DNA of 35,753 nucleotides from Desulfuromusa sp. (GCA_021647765.1 JAKIUD010000032.1:1-35753), one strand, 5' to 3'; positions 16,494 to 25,344 are shown, numbered from the stretch's first letter. Notes: generated from the sequence alone by a model not told the origin. Made by a program: numbers and translations.

Positions 16494-16518
16494 ACAGGCG
16501 GGTTAAATCCCCGCCTGT
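16494..16518. terminator. Palindromic hairpin upstream of mqnA
   Basis: A perfect 9-bp stem ACAGGCGGG/CCCGCCTGT with a 7-nt loop. On the minus strand it is followed by TGTTTGTT, a weak U-tract. It would act on transcripts arriving from accC through repeat A, 20 nt before the mqnA start. It is either a poor terminator or a processing or stability hairpin. Confidence 0.55.
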
Positions 16519-16538
16519 CGATGATTTATATTTACATA

Positions 16539-16672
16539 GGAGCCCCTTGTAAAAGTCGTCATCCTCGTAAAAACGTGGATCCAGCTTTTTGATGAACCAA
16601 AGAAACCTCTGGATTCCCGCCTGCGCAGGAATGTCGATCGCTGAACGTTAAAGGGTTTTGCAAGAGCCTCTA
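16539..16672 (+). repeat. Dispersed inverted-repeat element A, copy 2
   Basis: Second copy of the element at 7899-8031, in the same orientation. Its terminal repeats are GGAGCCCCTTGTAAAA on the left and, on the complement of the right end, GAGGCTCTTGCAAAA. Both ends are flanked by TA. The middle carries GGATTCCCGCCTGCGCAGGAATG. Its right end is only 4-5 nt from the accC stop codon, so like copy 1 it hugs the 3' end of a gene. No coding content. Confidence 0.85.
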
Positions 16673-16675
16673 TTT

Positions 16676-18013
16676 TTAAATTTTAACTCGCTCGAGAAAA
16701 TTAGTATCAAAATTCCCATCATTAAAATCTTTATTCAACATCATCTTTTGATGAAAGGGGATCGAGGTTTTGATCCCTTCAATAATATATTCATCAAGAG
16801 CACAAATCATCCGCTTGATCGCTTCTTCGCGCGTCTCAGCATGGACAATCAGTTTTCCAATCATTGAATCATAATTTGGCAGGACAGTGTACTGATCGTA
16901 GACCGCACTTTCTATCCGAACGCCCATTCCTCCCGGGGTATGATATCCGGTAATTTTTCCAGGAAAAGGGGTGAATTTTTCGGGATCTTCCGCATTAATC
17001 CGACATTCGATAGCATGACCGCTAATCTTGATGTCTTCCTGTTTATAACGTAAAGGTAATCCTGCGGCGGAATTTATTTGTTCTTTAACAATATCCACCC
17101 CCGTGACCATTTCAGTAACGGGATGCTCAACCTGAACCCGGGTATTCATTTCCATAAAATAGAAACGACCATCAGTGTCGAGTAAGTATTCGACCGTTCC
17201 AACACTGGAGTAATTTACCGCTTTGGCGGCAGCAACGGCACAGGCGCCCATTTTTTCACGCAGTTCCGGAGTCAGTACCGGGCAAGGAGCCTCTTCAATC
17301 AGCTTTTGATGCCGCCGTTGAATGGAGCAGTCCCGCTCCCCCAAATGGATAACATTGCCATGCTTATCCCCCAGAATCTGAATTTCTACATGGCGAGGGT
17401 GCTCACAGAACTTTTCAATATAGACATCTGCCTTACCAAATCCGGCCAGAGCTTCGGTTCGAGCAGTCGCCAGGGCATTTCCCAAGGAGGCAGGAGAATG
17501 GACTATTTTCATCCCACGACCACCACCACCAGCAGAAGCCTTAATAATAACAGGATAACCGATGTCATCTGCAATCCGCTGTGCCTCTTCGATTGTTTCT
17601 ATACTCTCATTCGTTCCGGGCAAAATAGGCACACCAGCAGCAGTTACGGTTTGACGGGCACTTATTTTATCCCCCATTTGCCGCATGTTATCAGCGCTCG
17701 GACCAATAAAAGTAATCCCACACTGCTCGCAGATTTCAGCAAATTCAGCATTTTCTGAAAGGAATCCATATCCAGGATGGATAGCATCGGCATCGGCAAT
17801 TTCCGCAGCACTGATAATCGCCTTCATATTGAGATAACTATCGGCGCTGGCTGCAGGTCCGATACAGATACTTTCATCTGCCAGACTGACATGCAATGCA
17901 TCATGATCAACATCTGAATGGACGGCAACCGACTTGATCCCCATCTCTTTACAGGCACGGATAATCCGCAGGGCAATCTCACCACGATTTGCTATAAGTA
18001 TTTTATGAAACAT
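16676..18013 (-). CDS. accC: Acetyl-CoA carboxylase, biotin carboxylase subunit
   Basis: ATP-grasp enzyme that carboxylates the biotin on AccB, first half of the acetyl-CoA carboxylase reaction for fatty acid synthesis. The 445-residue length is standard. Seen are MFHKILIANRGEIALRII, the glycine-rich ATP loop ASAGGGGRGMKIV, GERDCSIQRRHQKLIEEAPCP and the catalytic segment EMNTRVQVEHPVTEM. AGGAG lies 8 nt before the ATG. It follows accB at 87 nt. Confidence 0.98.
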   Translation of the reverse strand: MFHKILIANRGEIALRIIRACKEMGIKSVAVHSDVDHDALHVSLADESICIGPAASADSYLNMKAIISAAEIADADAIHPGYGFLSENAEFAEICEQCGITFIGPSADNMRQMGDKISARQTVTAAGVPILPGTNESIETIEEAQRIADDIGYPVIIKASAGGGGRGMKIVHSPASLGNALATARTEALAGFGKADVYIEKFCEHPRHVEIQILGDKHGNVIHLGERDCSIQRRHQKLIEEAPCPVLTPELREKMGACAVAAAKAVNYSSVGTVEYLLDTDGRFYFMEMNTRVQVEHPVTEMVTGVDIVKEQINSAAGLPLRYKQEDIKISGHAIECRINAEDPEKFTPFPGKITGYHTPGGMGVRIESAVYDQYTVLPNYDSMIGKLIVHAETREEAIKRMICALDEYIIEGIKTSIPFHQKMMLNKDFNDGNFDTNFLERVKI

Positions 18014-18100
18014 TTTTATGACTCCTGAATGAACAATTTTGTCTCATGGGACAGAATCCGGAAACAGACAATAAGTACCGGGTTTCATTTCCCCTACAAA

Positions 18101-18565
18101 TCAAAGCCGCTCAACAAGGAAGAGAGTTTCGCCGAATTCGACTGGAGTCGCATCATCTTTAACAATCTCAATAACCTTACATTTAAACTCTGCTTCAATT
18201 TCGTTAAATAACTTCATTGCTTCAACCAGGCAGAGTGTTTGACCAGCCTCAACAATATCCCCAACGTCTACAAATGGGGCAGCCTCAGGTGAGGGCTTAC
18301 GATAAACAGTTCCAACCATAGGAGATAGCACGGCATCGTATCTATCATCAACCACAGGGGCTGCTGGTGCGACAGCAGCGGGGGTAGACGGTGCGACTGG
18401 TGGGGCTGGCATAGCTGGTGGCGCTGCCGGGGAAGCAACCTGCACAAATTCTTTTTCCACTCCCCGTTTGATATGGATTTTCCCTTCCGTATTTTCCATA
18501 TTGAATTCAGTAATATCGGTATCCATCACCATTTTGATCAAACTTTTCAGATCTTTCAGTTCCAT
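18101..18565 (-). CDS. accB: Biotin carboxyl carrier protein of acetyl-CoA carboxylase
   Basis: Carries biotin between AccC and the carboxyltransferase. The 154-residue product has an N-terminal helical segment, an Ala/Pro-rich flexible linker (about 40-75) and a C-terminal biotinyl domain with the biotinylation motif EAMKLFNEIEAE, in which the lysine is the attachment site. AGGAGG precedes the ATG. It lies 20 nt after the upstream peptidase gene. Confidence 0.97.
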   Translation of the reverse strand: MELKDLKSLIKMVMDTDITEFNMENTEGKIHIKRGVEKEFVQVASPAAPPAMPAPPVAPSTPAAVAPAAPVVDDRYDAVLSPMVGTVYRKPSPEAAPFVDVGDIVEAGQTLCLVEAMKLFNEIEAEFKCKVIEIVKDDATPVEFGETLFLVERL

Positions 18566-18585
18566 TCTTTCCTCCTGAAAAAAAT

Positions 18586-19659
18586 TTAGATATTTATTTG
18601 CTTAAATTGTTTTGGGATTTTCGTCAGCGCCTCGAAACCGCCCGTTGTTACAACAACAGTATCCTCAATCCTTACACCACCAAGACCTGGGATATAAATC
18701 CCCGGCTCAACGGTGATCACCATTCCCTCAAGGAGCTTTTGCTCTGAACGAGATGAAATAGCTGGATACTCGTGAACTTCTAACCCGACTCCATGTCCCA
18801 GGCTGTGACCGAAGTCATCTCCGTAACCCTTCGAGTTGATAAAATCCCGTGCGACTGCATCCAAATCACAGATTGCCATATCTGGTTGAATCGCTGCAAG
18901 TGCAGAATCATGAGCTTCTAACACAATATCAAAAATTTGTCGAAGTTTTCTGTCAACTTTACCTATCGCCAAAGTCACAGTCTCATCTGAATGATAACCA
19001 TCAACCCTGGTACCAAAATCAATGGTGAGCAGCTCCCCGGCAAACAATTTTTTTTCGGTAGCGACACCGTGAGGCAAAGCACCCCGAGTTCCTGATGCAA
19101 CAATGAAATCAAAGGCATTGGCTTCCCCTCCTAACCGCTTTAATGCAAACTCAAGTTCAAGAGCAATTTCCCGTTCGGTTACTCCTGGCTGAATCAAGGG
19201 CAGTACAGCTGCAAATGCTTGGTAATTCAGATTTGCAGCAGATTTAAGGGCAACAAGTTCTTCGGCTGACTTAACCCCGCGGAGAGTTTGCAATTGGGCG
19301 CTGAGTGGGCACCAGTCAATGTGACCTGTCAGTTTAGCTAAAGCTTCGAACTGTGAGACACTGACAATATCTGCATCAAATCCGACCCGGTGGCTACCGG
19401 CCTCACCTAATTCATCAGCAAGGGCTTGGAGTTTATTTTTGTAACAGTGGATATGCTCAACACTGGTCTGCTTTTGTGCCTGAGCCAGATAGCGTGAATC
19501 GGTCAGAAATACAGACTCAGAAGACCTAATAAGCAAAACGCCATCTGTGCCAGTAAATCCAGTCAGATAGCGTATATTTGGCAAACCAAAAATCAGCAGT
19601 GCATCAAGTTTTTCAGTGATCAGCAGATCCTGAATAAAAGAGTTACGTTGTTCAATCAC
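18586..19659 (-). CDS. M24B family aminopeptidase (Xaa-Pro peptidase)
   Basis: Dimetal peptidase that removes N-terminal residues preceding proline. The product is 357 residues: an N-terminal creatinase-like domain (about 1-125) followed by the pita-bread catalytic domain. The metal ligands are seen in LTIDFGTRVDGYHSDET (two Asp), HSLGHGVGLEVHEYP (His), ITVEPGIYIPG (Glu) and GVRIEDTVVV (Glu). The GTG start overlaps the aroQ stop by 8 nt. In many related genomes this gene is followed by efp and accB; here efp is absent and accB follows directly. Confidence 0.93.
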   Translation of the reverse strand: MIEQRNSFIQDLLITEKLDALLIFGLPNIRYLTGFTGTDGVLLIRSSESVFLTDSRYLAQAQKQTSVEHIHCYKNKLQALADELGEAGSHRVGFDADIVSVSQFEALAKLTGHIDWCPLSAQLQTLRGVKSAEELVALKSAANLNYQAFAAVLPLIQPGVTEREIALELEFALKRLGGEANAFDFIVASGTRGALPHGVATEKKLFAGELLTIDFGTRVDGYHSDETVTLAIGKVDRKLRQIFDIVLEAHDSALAAIQPDMAICDLDAVARDFINSKGYGDDFGHSLGHGVGLEVHEYPAISSRSEQKLLEGMVITVEPGIYIPGLGGVRIEDTVVVTTGGFEALTKIPKQFKQINI

Positions 19660-20104
19660 TCCCCATCCTGTTTTTCAAATGCTCTGACAGCGCACGCAAA
19701 GCTAAACTATACCCAAGCGCCCCAAAACCAGTAATCTGTCCAATGGCCACCGGAGCAATATAGGAGTGGTGACGAAATTCTTCGCGGGAATGAATATTTG
19801 ACAGGTGAACTTCAACGACTGGCAGATCGATTCCGCTAACGGCATCGCGCAATGCAATACTGGTATGGGTATACCCTCCTGGGTTAATTATTATCCCCGA
19901 AAAGGCTTCTTGTTTAGCCCGATGTAGCTGATCAATCAAGTCGCCTTCATGGTTAGATTGATAGGTTTCAAGTTCGTAGCCAAAGGTAATCGCTTCTGCT
20001 GCCAGTTCCTGCATAATTTGGTTGAGAGTGGCATAACCATAAACCTCCGGCTCACGGTTTCCCAATAAATTTAAATTTGCACCATTCAAAACCAAAATTT
20101 TCAT
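19652..20104 (-). CDS. aroQ: 3-dehydroquinate dehydratase, type II
   Basis: Third step of the shikimate pathway, dehydrating 3-dehydroquinate. The 150-residue product is the type II family length. The start is KILVLNGANLNLLGNREPEVYG, with the catalytic Tyr in the following loop. The segments INPGGYTHTSIALRDA and VEVHLSNIHSREEFRHHS (catalytic His) are diagnostic. It lies 4 nt after the roadblock gene and in the same group as aroB, two genes away. Confidence 0.97.
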   Translation of the reverse strand: MKILVLNGANLNLLGNREPEVYGYATLNQIMQELAAEAITFGYELETYQSNHEGDLIDQLHRAKQEAFSGIIINPGGYTHTSIALRDAVSGIDLPVVEVHLSNIHSREEFRHHSYIAPVAIGQITGFGALGYSLALRALSEHLKNRMGSD

Positions 20105-20108
20105 GCGC

Positions 20109-20468
20109 TTATACCAGCGCTCGACGAAGCGCCGGAGCCTCGCGCATCAACAGATAACGGCCTTGACCATAATTCCCACGACGCTCAATCATCAGAGCAA
20201 CAAAATATTCATCGGTTAAAGAATGGATAATGACATAATAATTCTCGGTCTTAATAGAAACTTCCTGCAATACTCCAGCACTTAAAATCTCAGCAGTATG
20301 GCAAATTTCTTTGGTCACATTTGAGTATTCAATCCCAACAAGGTTTAAATCCAGAGAGTTATCCTCAATACTGTATTGTTCAATACCGATACCATCATAA
20401 CCCATCAAGACCGCACCAATACCACCAGAGCAGTTAGTGACAATAGTTTCAAGAATTCCCTTAAACAT
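20109..20468 (-). CDS. Roadblock/LC7 domain protein
   Basis: A 119-residue single-domain protein of the roadblock/LC7 fold, a family that includes MglB-type regulators of small GTPases. Features: GGIGAVLMGYDGIGIEQYS near the N-terminus, a central helix (EYSNVTKEICHTAEILSAG), and the strand segments NYYVIIHSLTDEYFVALMIERRG. No GTPase partner (MglA) is encoded nearby. It overlaps the preceding TPR gene by 8 nt and is followed by aroQ at 4 nt, so it is translationally coupled into an aro/acc operon. The function is unknown; a regulatory or scaffold role is a guess. Confidence 0.8.
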   Translation of the reverse strand: MFKGILETIVTNCSGGIGAVLMGYDGIGIEQYSIEDNSLDLNLVGIEYSNVTKEICHTAEILSAGVLQEVSIKTENYYVIIHSLTDEYFVALMIERRGNYGQGRYLLMREAPALRRALV

Positions 20469-21276
20469 TCCCCCTCCTTTGCTGAATATTGGCTAACCAG
20501 AGATTCAACGTTTCAAGAGTAGACAATCCACTGGCAGCATGGACAGATTCAGTAACAGTCCCGGCAGCAAGTGGAGACGGTTCAACTTCCTGCTTGAGAG
20601 AAGTGACCGATTCGACACTAGCGGTTTGTTTTTCATTGGCAATCTGCGCCTCAAGTTCCTTAACTCTGCGACGAAGAGTTAAATCATCCGGATTCTGAGA
20701 TGACAGCTGTTGGTATAGCTCAAGAGACCTTTCCGTTAAACCTTGTGAAAGATACATATCAGCCAACGTCGGAGACACAAGCGCTGTGGAAATATCCGGT
20801 AACTCATCACATTGCTCTTCCACTTCATCCACTTCCGCTACCATCGCCTCAGAGATCTCTGGAAGAGAAAGGATCAATTTATTGATAACGGGGTCAGCAG
20901 GGCTTAATTTACGTGCCCTGAGAAGCAACTCACGCGCTGCAGCATCATTCTTCAGAAGAATTTGAACCCGAGCATAACCAACCAGCGCAGCCAGACTTTC
21001 AGGATCAAAATCAAGTGCCTTCTCAAATGCGGCAGAAGAATTGTCAAAATCATCCAACTGGCACAAAACCCGAGCTAAAACAATATATGCTGGGCCAAAA
21101 TCTGGATAAAGTTTCAGCCCTTTAGTGATTATTTGTCGGGCATCATCCAATATTCCCATTTTTCGGTAGGTTTCAGCCAACGAAACAAATATTGTTGAAC
21201 TTGGATCTTTAACAAGAATTTCCGTATAAGCGGCAACTTTACCAAGAAGTAAGCTCTGTTGATTCTGATCTGTCAT
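20461..21276 (-). CDS. Tetratricopeptide repeat protein
   Basis: A 271-residue soluble protein with several TPR units. One array runs from about residue 25 to 130 (segments TYRKMGILDDARQIITKGLKLYPDFGPAY, ARVLCQLDDFDNSSAAFEKALDFDPES and following). A further unit lies at about 165-200 (LADMYLSQGLTERSLELYQQLSSQNPDD). The C-terminal 60 residues look flexible. No signal peptide or membrane span. It lies between aroB (15 nt upstream) and the roadblock gene (8-nt overlap). It is probably a scaffold partner of that protein; the target is unknown. Confidence 0.85.
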   Translation of the reverse strand: MTDQNQQSLLLGKVAAYTEILVKDPSSTIFVSLAETYRKMGILDDARQIITKGLKLYPDFGPAYIVLARVLCQLDDFDNSSAAFEKALDFDPESLAALVGYARVQILLKNDAAARELLLRARKLSPADPVINKLILSLPEISEAMVAEVDEVEEQCDELPDISTALVSPTLADMYLSQGLTERSLELYQQLSSQNPDDLTLRRRVKELEAQIANEKQTASVESVTSLKQEVEPSPLAAGTVTESVHAASGLSTLETLNLWLANIQQRRGNV

Positions 21277-21291
21277 AATTTCTCCACTAAC

Positions 21292-22368
21292 TTAAAGGAT
21301 AGTTGAAAAAACTGCTGATATATCTGTAATTTTCTGCAAGACAACTTCACCAAGCCCGCGATTAAGGACAAGTGTAAGTTCTCCCTGTTTAACTTTTTTG
21401 TCCCTCTGCATGGAGGCAACATACTCGGTCAGTAAAAAGTCAGGGGGATCAATCGGTAGGTCAAGATCTTTTAGCAGAGCCACTAAACGATCAACATCCT
21501 GCTGCGAACAAAGCCCATGTTGAAGGGATATCTTCGATGCGACAACCATTCCCACGGACACAGCTTCGCCGTGTTTCCAACGACCATAACCGGACAGATT
21601 TTCTATTGCATGGCCAAAAGTATGCCCATAATTCAAAAAAGCCCGGATTGATCCCTCTTTTTCATCAACTTCGACAATTTCAGCTTTTATTTGACAGGCT
21701 TTTTTAATTGCATAAGTCAATGCTTGTGTATCTAGTTTTTTCAAGTTTACTACATTTTTTTCGAGCCAACAAAAAAATTCATAATCACGTATGACACCAT
21801 ATTTAACAACCTCTGCAAGCCCCGCAGAAACCTCTCTTTTTTCCAAGGTTTTTAGGGTTGTAATATCAATAAAAACCATTTCCGGTTGATAAAATGCACC
21901 AATCAGGTTTTTACCCAGAGGATGGTTAACTGCTGTCTTTCCGCCAACGGAACTATCGACCTGCGCCAATAATGTTGTCGGCACTTGGACGTAAGGAATA
22001 CCGCGCAAAAAAGTTGCCGCAGCAAACCCCGCCATATCACCAACAACTCCACCGCCCAAAGCAATGATACCGCAGCCACGGTCAAAATCATTCTCAAGCA
22101 AAAAATCATAAATTGATTGAAGAACTTCAAAAGATTTGAATTTTTCCCCATCTGGAACATTGAAATGCAATGGAGAAAAACCAGAGTTTTCAAGAGTATT
22201 CAGAACAGCCCTACCGTAGAGATTATCGACTGTTGGATTTGAAATAACAGCAAGCTGTTGTGGAAATTCAAGTTGAGAAAGTTCTTCCCCAAAAGATCCA
22301 AGACGATCAGAGCTTATCAATATAGGATAACTTCTGTCTGCGAGGGGAACATTAATTTTTTCCAGCAT
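21292..22368 (-). CDS. aroB: 3-dehydroquinate synthase
   Basis: Second step of the shikimate pathway, an NAD- and metal-dependent enzyme. The 358-residue product has the family length. NAD-binding and active-site segments include GGGVVGDMAGFAAATFLRGIPYVQVPTTLLAQVDSSVGGKT, GAFYQPEMVFID, and the metal-ligand region FLNYGHTFGHAIEN with its two His and KHGEAVSVGM. AAAGG precedes the ATG. It is the first gene of the aroB-TPR-roadblock-aroQ-peptidase-accBC group. Confidence 0.98.
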   Translation of the reverse strand: MLEKINVPLADRSYPILISSDRLGSFGEELSQLEFPQQLAVISNPTVDNLYGRAVLNTLENSGFSPLHFNVPDGEKFKSFEVLQSIYDFLLENDFDRGCGIIALGGGVVGDMAGFAAATFLRGIPYVQVPTTLLAQVDSSVGGKTAVNHPLGKNLIGAFYQPEMVFIDITTLKTLEKREVSAGLAEVVKYGVIRDYEFFCWLEKNVVNLKKLDTQALTYAIKKACQIKAEIVEVDEKEGSIRAFLNYGHTFGHAIENLSGYGRWKHGEAVSVGMVVASKISLQHGLCSQQDVDRLVALLKDLDLPIDPPDFLLTEYVASMQRDKKVKQGELTLVLNRGLGEVVLQKITDISAVFSTIL

Positions 22369-22402
22369 TATCTACCTTTGATGCTCTCGCAAAAACTAAT
22401 TA

Positions 22403-22529
22403 GATGGCTAAGCAAAAATTTCGTTCCACAAGGCGTAGTGGTTTTTCAAGGACGAAGGCATACGTGTGGTATGTCGAGTTCTTGAAAAGTCGCTGCAACA
22501 CCGTGGGGCGGACTTTTTGCTTAGCCATC
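22403..22529. repeat. Palindromic element C between pilQ and aroB
   Basis: 127 bp with perfect 16-bp terminal inverted repeats GATGGCTAAGCAAAAA. The arms continue to pair imperfectly inward, including TTTTTCAAG with CTTGAAAAG, and close on GCATAC/GTATG around a short loop. The whole element can form one long interrupted hairpin. No credible coding content. It resembles a REP- or MITE-type dispersed element; only one copy is in this window, so mobility is inferred from structure. Confidence 0.75.
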
Positions 22530-22539
22530 ACCTTTGAAA

Positions 22540-22569
22540 AAAAAAGGGCAGGTTACCCTGCCCTTTTTT
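22540..22569. terminator. Intrinsic terminator downstream of pilQ
   Basis: A GC-rich stem GGGCAGG/CCTGCCC with loop TTAC is flanked by A9 on one side and T6 on the other, so it can work in both directions. On the minus strand it lies 18 nt after the pilQ stop and ends the pil transcript before element C and aroB. Confidence 0.9.
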
Positions 22570-22586
22570 GCGATTTCTATTTAATA

Positions 22587-24728
22587 TTAAAAATCACGAA
22601 TGATTCGCGGGGTAATAAATATCAATAGTTCATCCTTAACTGTTTGTTTCTTTTGGGTTTTAAACAAATGGCCAAGAATCGGAATACTCATCAACCCGGG
22701 AATACCATCTTCGGACTCCTGAACGCTCTCCACAAAGATACCACCAATGACAGTTGTCTCACCATCGCGAATCAGAACTTTAGTTTCCGCCCTTTTGGTA
22801 TCAATACTTGGAGCACTGGCACCAGCTGTCAGAGAAGGGGAATCATTAGTCGCAAGAATTTCAAGAATAATAGAGTCATCTGGGTTTATCACCGGGGTAA
22901 CTTCCAACTTCAATTCAGCATTAATAAATTCAGTCTTGGGGCCATCAGCACCAGACGTTTGATAGGGGATTGTTGTCCCTTGGCTGATAGTTGCTGTTTC
23001 TCCATTGAGGGTCGTGACTCGCGGGGTAGAAATAACTTTACCTTTGCCATCAGACTGAAGTGCTTGAAGTTGTAAATCCAGAACAACATCATCAATCAGA
23101 GCACGACCAATCTGTATTTGAGATGACAATCCTGCGGCAGGGATGAGAGGTCCAATCGATCCTTCAGTGGTGTTTACAAGTAAATTCCCCCCAGCACTTG
23201 TAATTGACTGAAATGAGCGAGTATCACCAGAACCATTATCGACATCGGCACCAAACATTCCCCAGTGAACTCCAAGCTCTCTCGAGTAGTTTGAATTAAC
23301 CTGAACGATTCGAGCTTCAATCATGACCTGGCGTTCAGGGGTGTCCAAGATAGCAATCAGCTCTTTGGCTTTTTTAATCCGTGCAGGAACATCAGTGATA
23401 ATCAACAATTTGTTACGACTATCTTCAGTAATATTGCCCCGATCACTGAGTAAATCCTTTGCAGGGGAAGAAACACTCCCTAAATCGGCATAACTTACAG
23501 TGACAACTTCAGTCACCAACGGTTCAATCTTCTCCTGTGAACGTACTGCGGTTAGTTCAGCCTCCTTCATTGAACGGATTTTCTCTTTCGGCAATACCCG
23601 AACAACATTCCCCTCTTGAACCATCCCAAGACCAGTCACATCCAGAATCAAATCCAAAGCCTGATCCCAAGGAACATCAATCAAACGCAATGTAATATTG
23701 CCCTTAACCTCATCCGAAGCAATAATGTTGAGATCACTAATTTCGGCAATCAAGCGTAAAATATCACGCACATCGGCATTATCAAAAACAAGGGAAGTTT
23801 TCTCACCCGCGTAAGCTTTTTCCTGAGGGCCGACCTGCGTAATAACAGGAACAGGCACTTGACCGGCTGTTGATGATGCTGGTTTGATAACAGGCAAAGG
23901 TGCGGCTGTAGACATATCAACCGTTGCCCCTGTAGCAGAAACAGGCATAGTTCCGGTTGTTACAGACGATGCATGAGCATACCCTTTATCGTTAACAGTA
24001 AAGACGTAACCAGAAGGGACTTTTCGCAAATGATAGGGGACGTTTCCCTTTAAGAGGACAACAAAACGAACCTCTGGAGAGCCTGAAGCATCTACCAGAT
24101 AGGGTGTTGCTGAATGAATTGCACTTGGAAACGCCAGAGTGTCAAATATCCTGCGTAATGACCGTGGCAATGTTGTATTTTTCAAAGAAAATTGAACTTT
24201 ATTACCATCACGAACCGGAGAACTGATTTCTGCATCGCCACTCAGGTCGATATAAAGCTTAGACTGACCATTTTCGGCAGCAAAATCGATCGCCGTAATC
24301 TTTGCACTTCCCTCAGTTGCAGGTTCGGCCAGGGCATCAGCAACTGCATCCTGTGAGTGCTCCCAGGTCACAACAACCTGATCATTTTCAGTATTGACCT
24401 TGAAGGTTGGAAACACAGAACCGGTCACATCAAAGACAAATCGGGTTTTATTGTCTAATGGCCCAACACGCAGCAAACTAAACCCATCACTCAACTGGTA
24501 TTTTTCATTATGGTTACCAGGCTGGACACCGTATAAATCAACAACCAACCTTTTGGGGGAGTCGAGAGTAAAGTATCGAACCTGTTCAATCCCCATGGTT
24601 GCAGTTAATTTTACTCTCTTGTTAGTAACAGAAACTTCAGAGAGCGAACTGGCAGCACAGAGTGGCGATACCAAAGCAACCGAAAAAATCATCAACAATG
24701 TACTGAGGAGCACAACGCTTCTTCTCAT
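22587..24728 (-). CDS. pilQ: Type IV pilus secretin PilQ
   Basis: Forms the outer-membrane ring through which the pilus passes. The 713-residue precursor has a signal peptide (MRRSVVLLSTLLMIFSVALV, cleaved near CAA-SS). Then come an AMIN-type region (about 30-125; a second likely at about 145-250), the STN/N0 domain around 310-360 (NADVRDILRLIAEISDLNII) and the N1 repeat. The C-terminal secretin barrel starts near VPARIKKAKELIAILDTPERQV and includes GTTIPYQTS and ETTVIGGIF. AGGGGA lies 5 nt before the ATG. It is the last gene of pilMNOPQ and is followed by a strong terminator. Confidence 0.97.
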   Translation of the reverse strand: MRRSVVLLSTLLMIFSVALVSPLCAASSLSEVSVTNKRVKLTATMGIEQVRYFTLDSPKRLVVDLYGVQPGNHNEKYQLSDGFSLLRVGPLDNKTRFVFDVTGSVFPTFKVNTENDQVVVTWEHSQDAVADALAEPATEGSAKITAIDFAAENGQSKLYIDLSGDAEISSPVRDGNKVQFSLKNTTLPRSLRRIFDTLAFPSAIHSATPYLVDASGSPEVRFVVLLKGNVPYHLRKVPSGYVFTVNDKGYAHASSVTTGTMPVSATGATVDMSTAAPLPVIKPASSTAGQVPVPVITQVGPQEKAYAGEKTSLVFDNADVRDILRLIAEISDLNIIASDEVKGNITLRLIDVPWDQALDLILDVTGLGMVQEGNVVRVLPKEKIRSMKEAELTAVRSQEKIEPLVTEVVTVSYADLGSVSSPAKDLLSDRGNITEDSRNKLLIITDVPARIKKAKELIAILDTPERQVMIEARIVQVNSNYSRELGVHWGMFGADVDNGSGDTRSFQSITSAGGNLLVNTTEGSIGPLIPAAGLSSQIQIGRALIDDVVLDLQLQALQSDGKGKVISTPRVTTLNGETATISQGTTIPYQTSGADGPKTEFINAELKLEVTPVINPDDSIILEILATNDSPSLTAGASAPSIDTKRAETKVLIRDGETTVIGGIFVESVQESEDGIPGLMSIPILGHLFKTQKKQTVKDELLIFITPRIIRDF

Positions 24729-24789
24729 ATCATTCCCCTAAAAGTCATTCGTGTACAGCCAAGCTTCACCATTCAAACAAAATCCAAAT

Positions 24790-25344
24790 TCACATCGTAA
24801 TATAGCGATTTTCTTTAACTACTTTCCCTGTATAACTGTCGACACCGACCTCTTCTACAACAATCCGGTCAGGACTTTTTTCAATTCTCAATCCATTTTT
24901 ATCGACAGCAATGATTTTTGTCTCAATTCTTTTAACAATACCGTCATTCATGCCAATATATTCACCAACTTTTACGGTATAACTCTTCCCGTCAGGAGCT
25001 TTAACCATAGCCCTGGGAATACCTTTGACAACCATAAGCGCAATGAGACGATACTGACCCAGTTCAAACTTTTCTAATGGTCCTTTTATCTTTCTCTCTT
25101 TTCTAACTATCTTTGTTGCGATTACTTTTTTCTTTTCCTGTATTAATGGTTTAAATGGATCTCTACGCCCTTTTGGACTATAGGCAAAGTCATTGTTGTC
25201 CCCGCTATCAGACAGAGCATCTTGTAGAACTGGTGCTGTTTCAACCTGAGCAGAAGCTTTCTGGGCAAAGACATCATTAAGCATTCCGGTTAAAAACAAG
25301 GAGAAAATGAGAATACCAAATGTTTTTAAAAATTTTACTTTCAT
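24790..25344 (-). CDS. pilP: Type IV pilus assembly protein PilP
   Basis: Periplasmic protein that links the PilN/PilO inner-membrane complex to the PilQ secretin. The 184-residue product has an N-terminal signal or anchor (about 5-27), a disordered stretch and the HR/beta domain with YSPKGRRDPFKPLI and YRLIALMVVKGIPRAMVKAPDGKSYTVKVGEYIG. Many PilP proteins are lipoproteins, but no lipobox cysteine is visible here, so it is secreted or anchored by the N-terminal helix. The start codon overlaps the pilO stop by 4 nt. Confidence 0.92.
   Translation of the reverse strand: MKVKFLKTFGILIFSLFLTGMLNDVFAQKASAQVETAPVLQDALSDSGDNNDFAYSPKGRRDPFKPLIQEKKKVIATKIVRKERKIKGPLEKFELGQYRLIALMVVKGIPRAMVKAPDGKSYTVKVGEYIGMNDGIVKRIETKIIAVDKNGLRIEKSPDRIVVEEVGVDSYTGKVVKENRYITM

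Noticed and set aside
22404..22628. Plus-strand frame starting MAKQKFRSTRRS
   Set aside because: It lies within palindromic element C and the terminator; its apparent basic protein is a by-product of the repeat.
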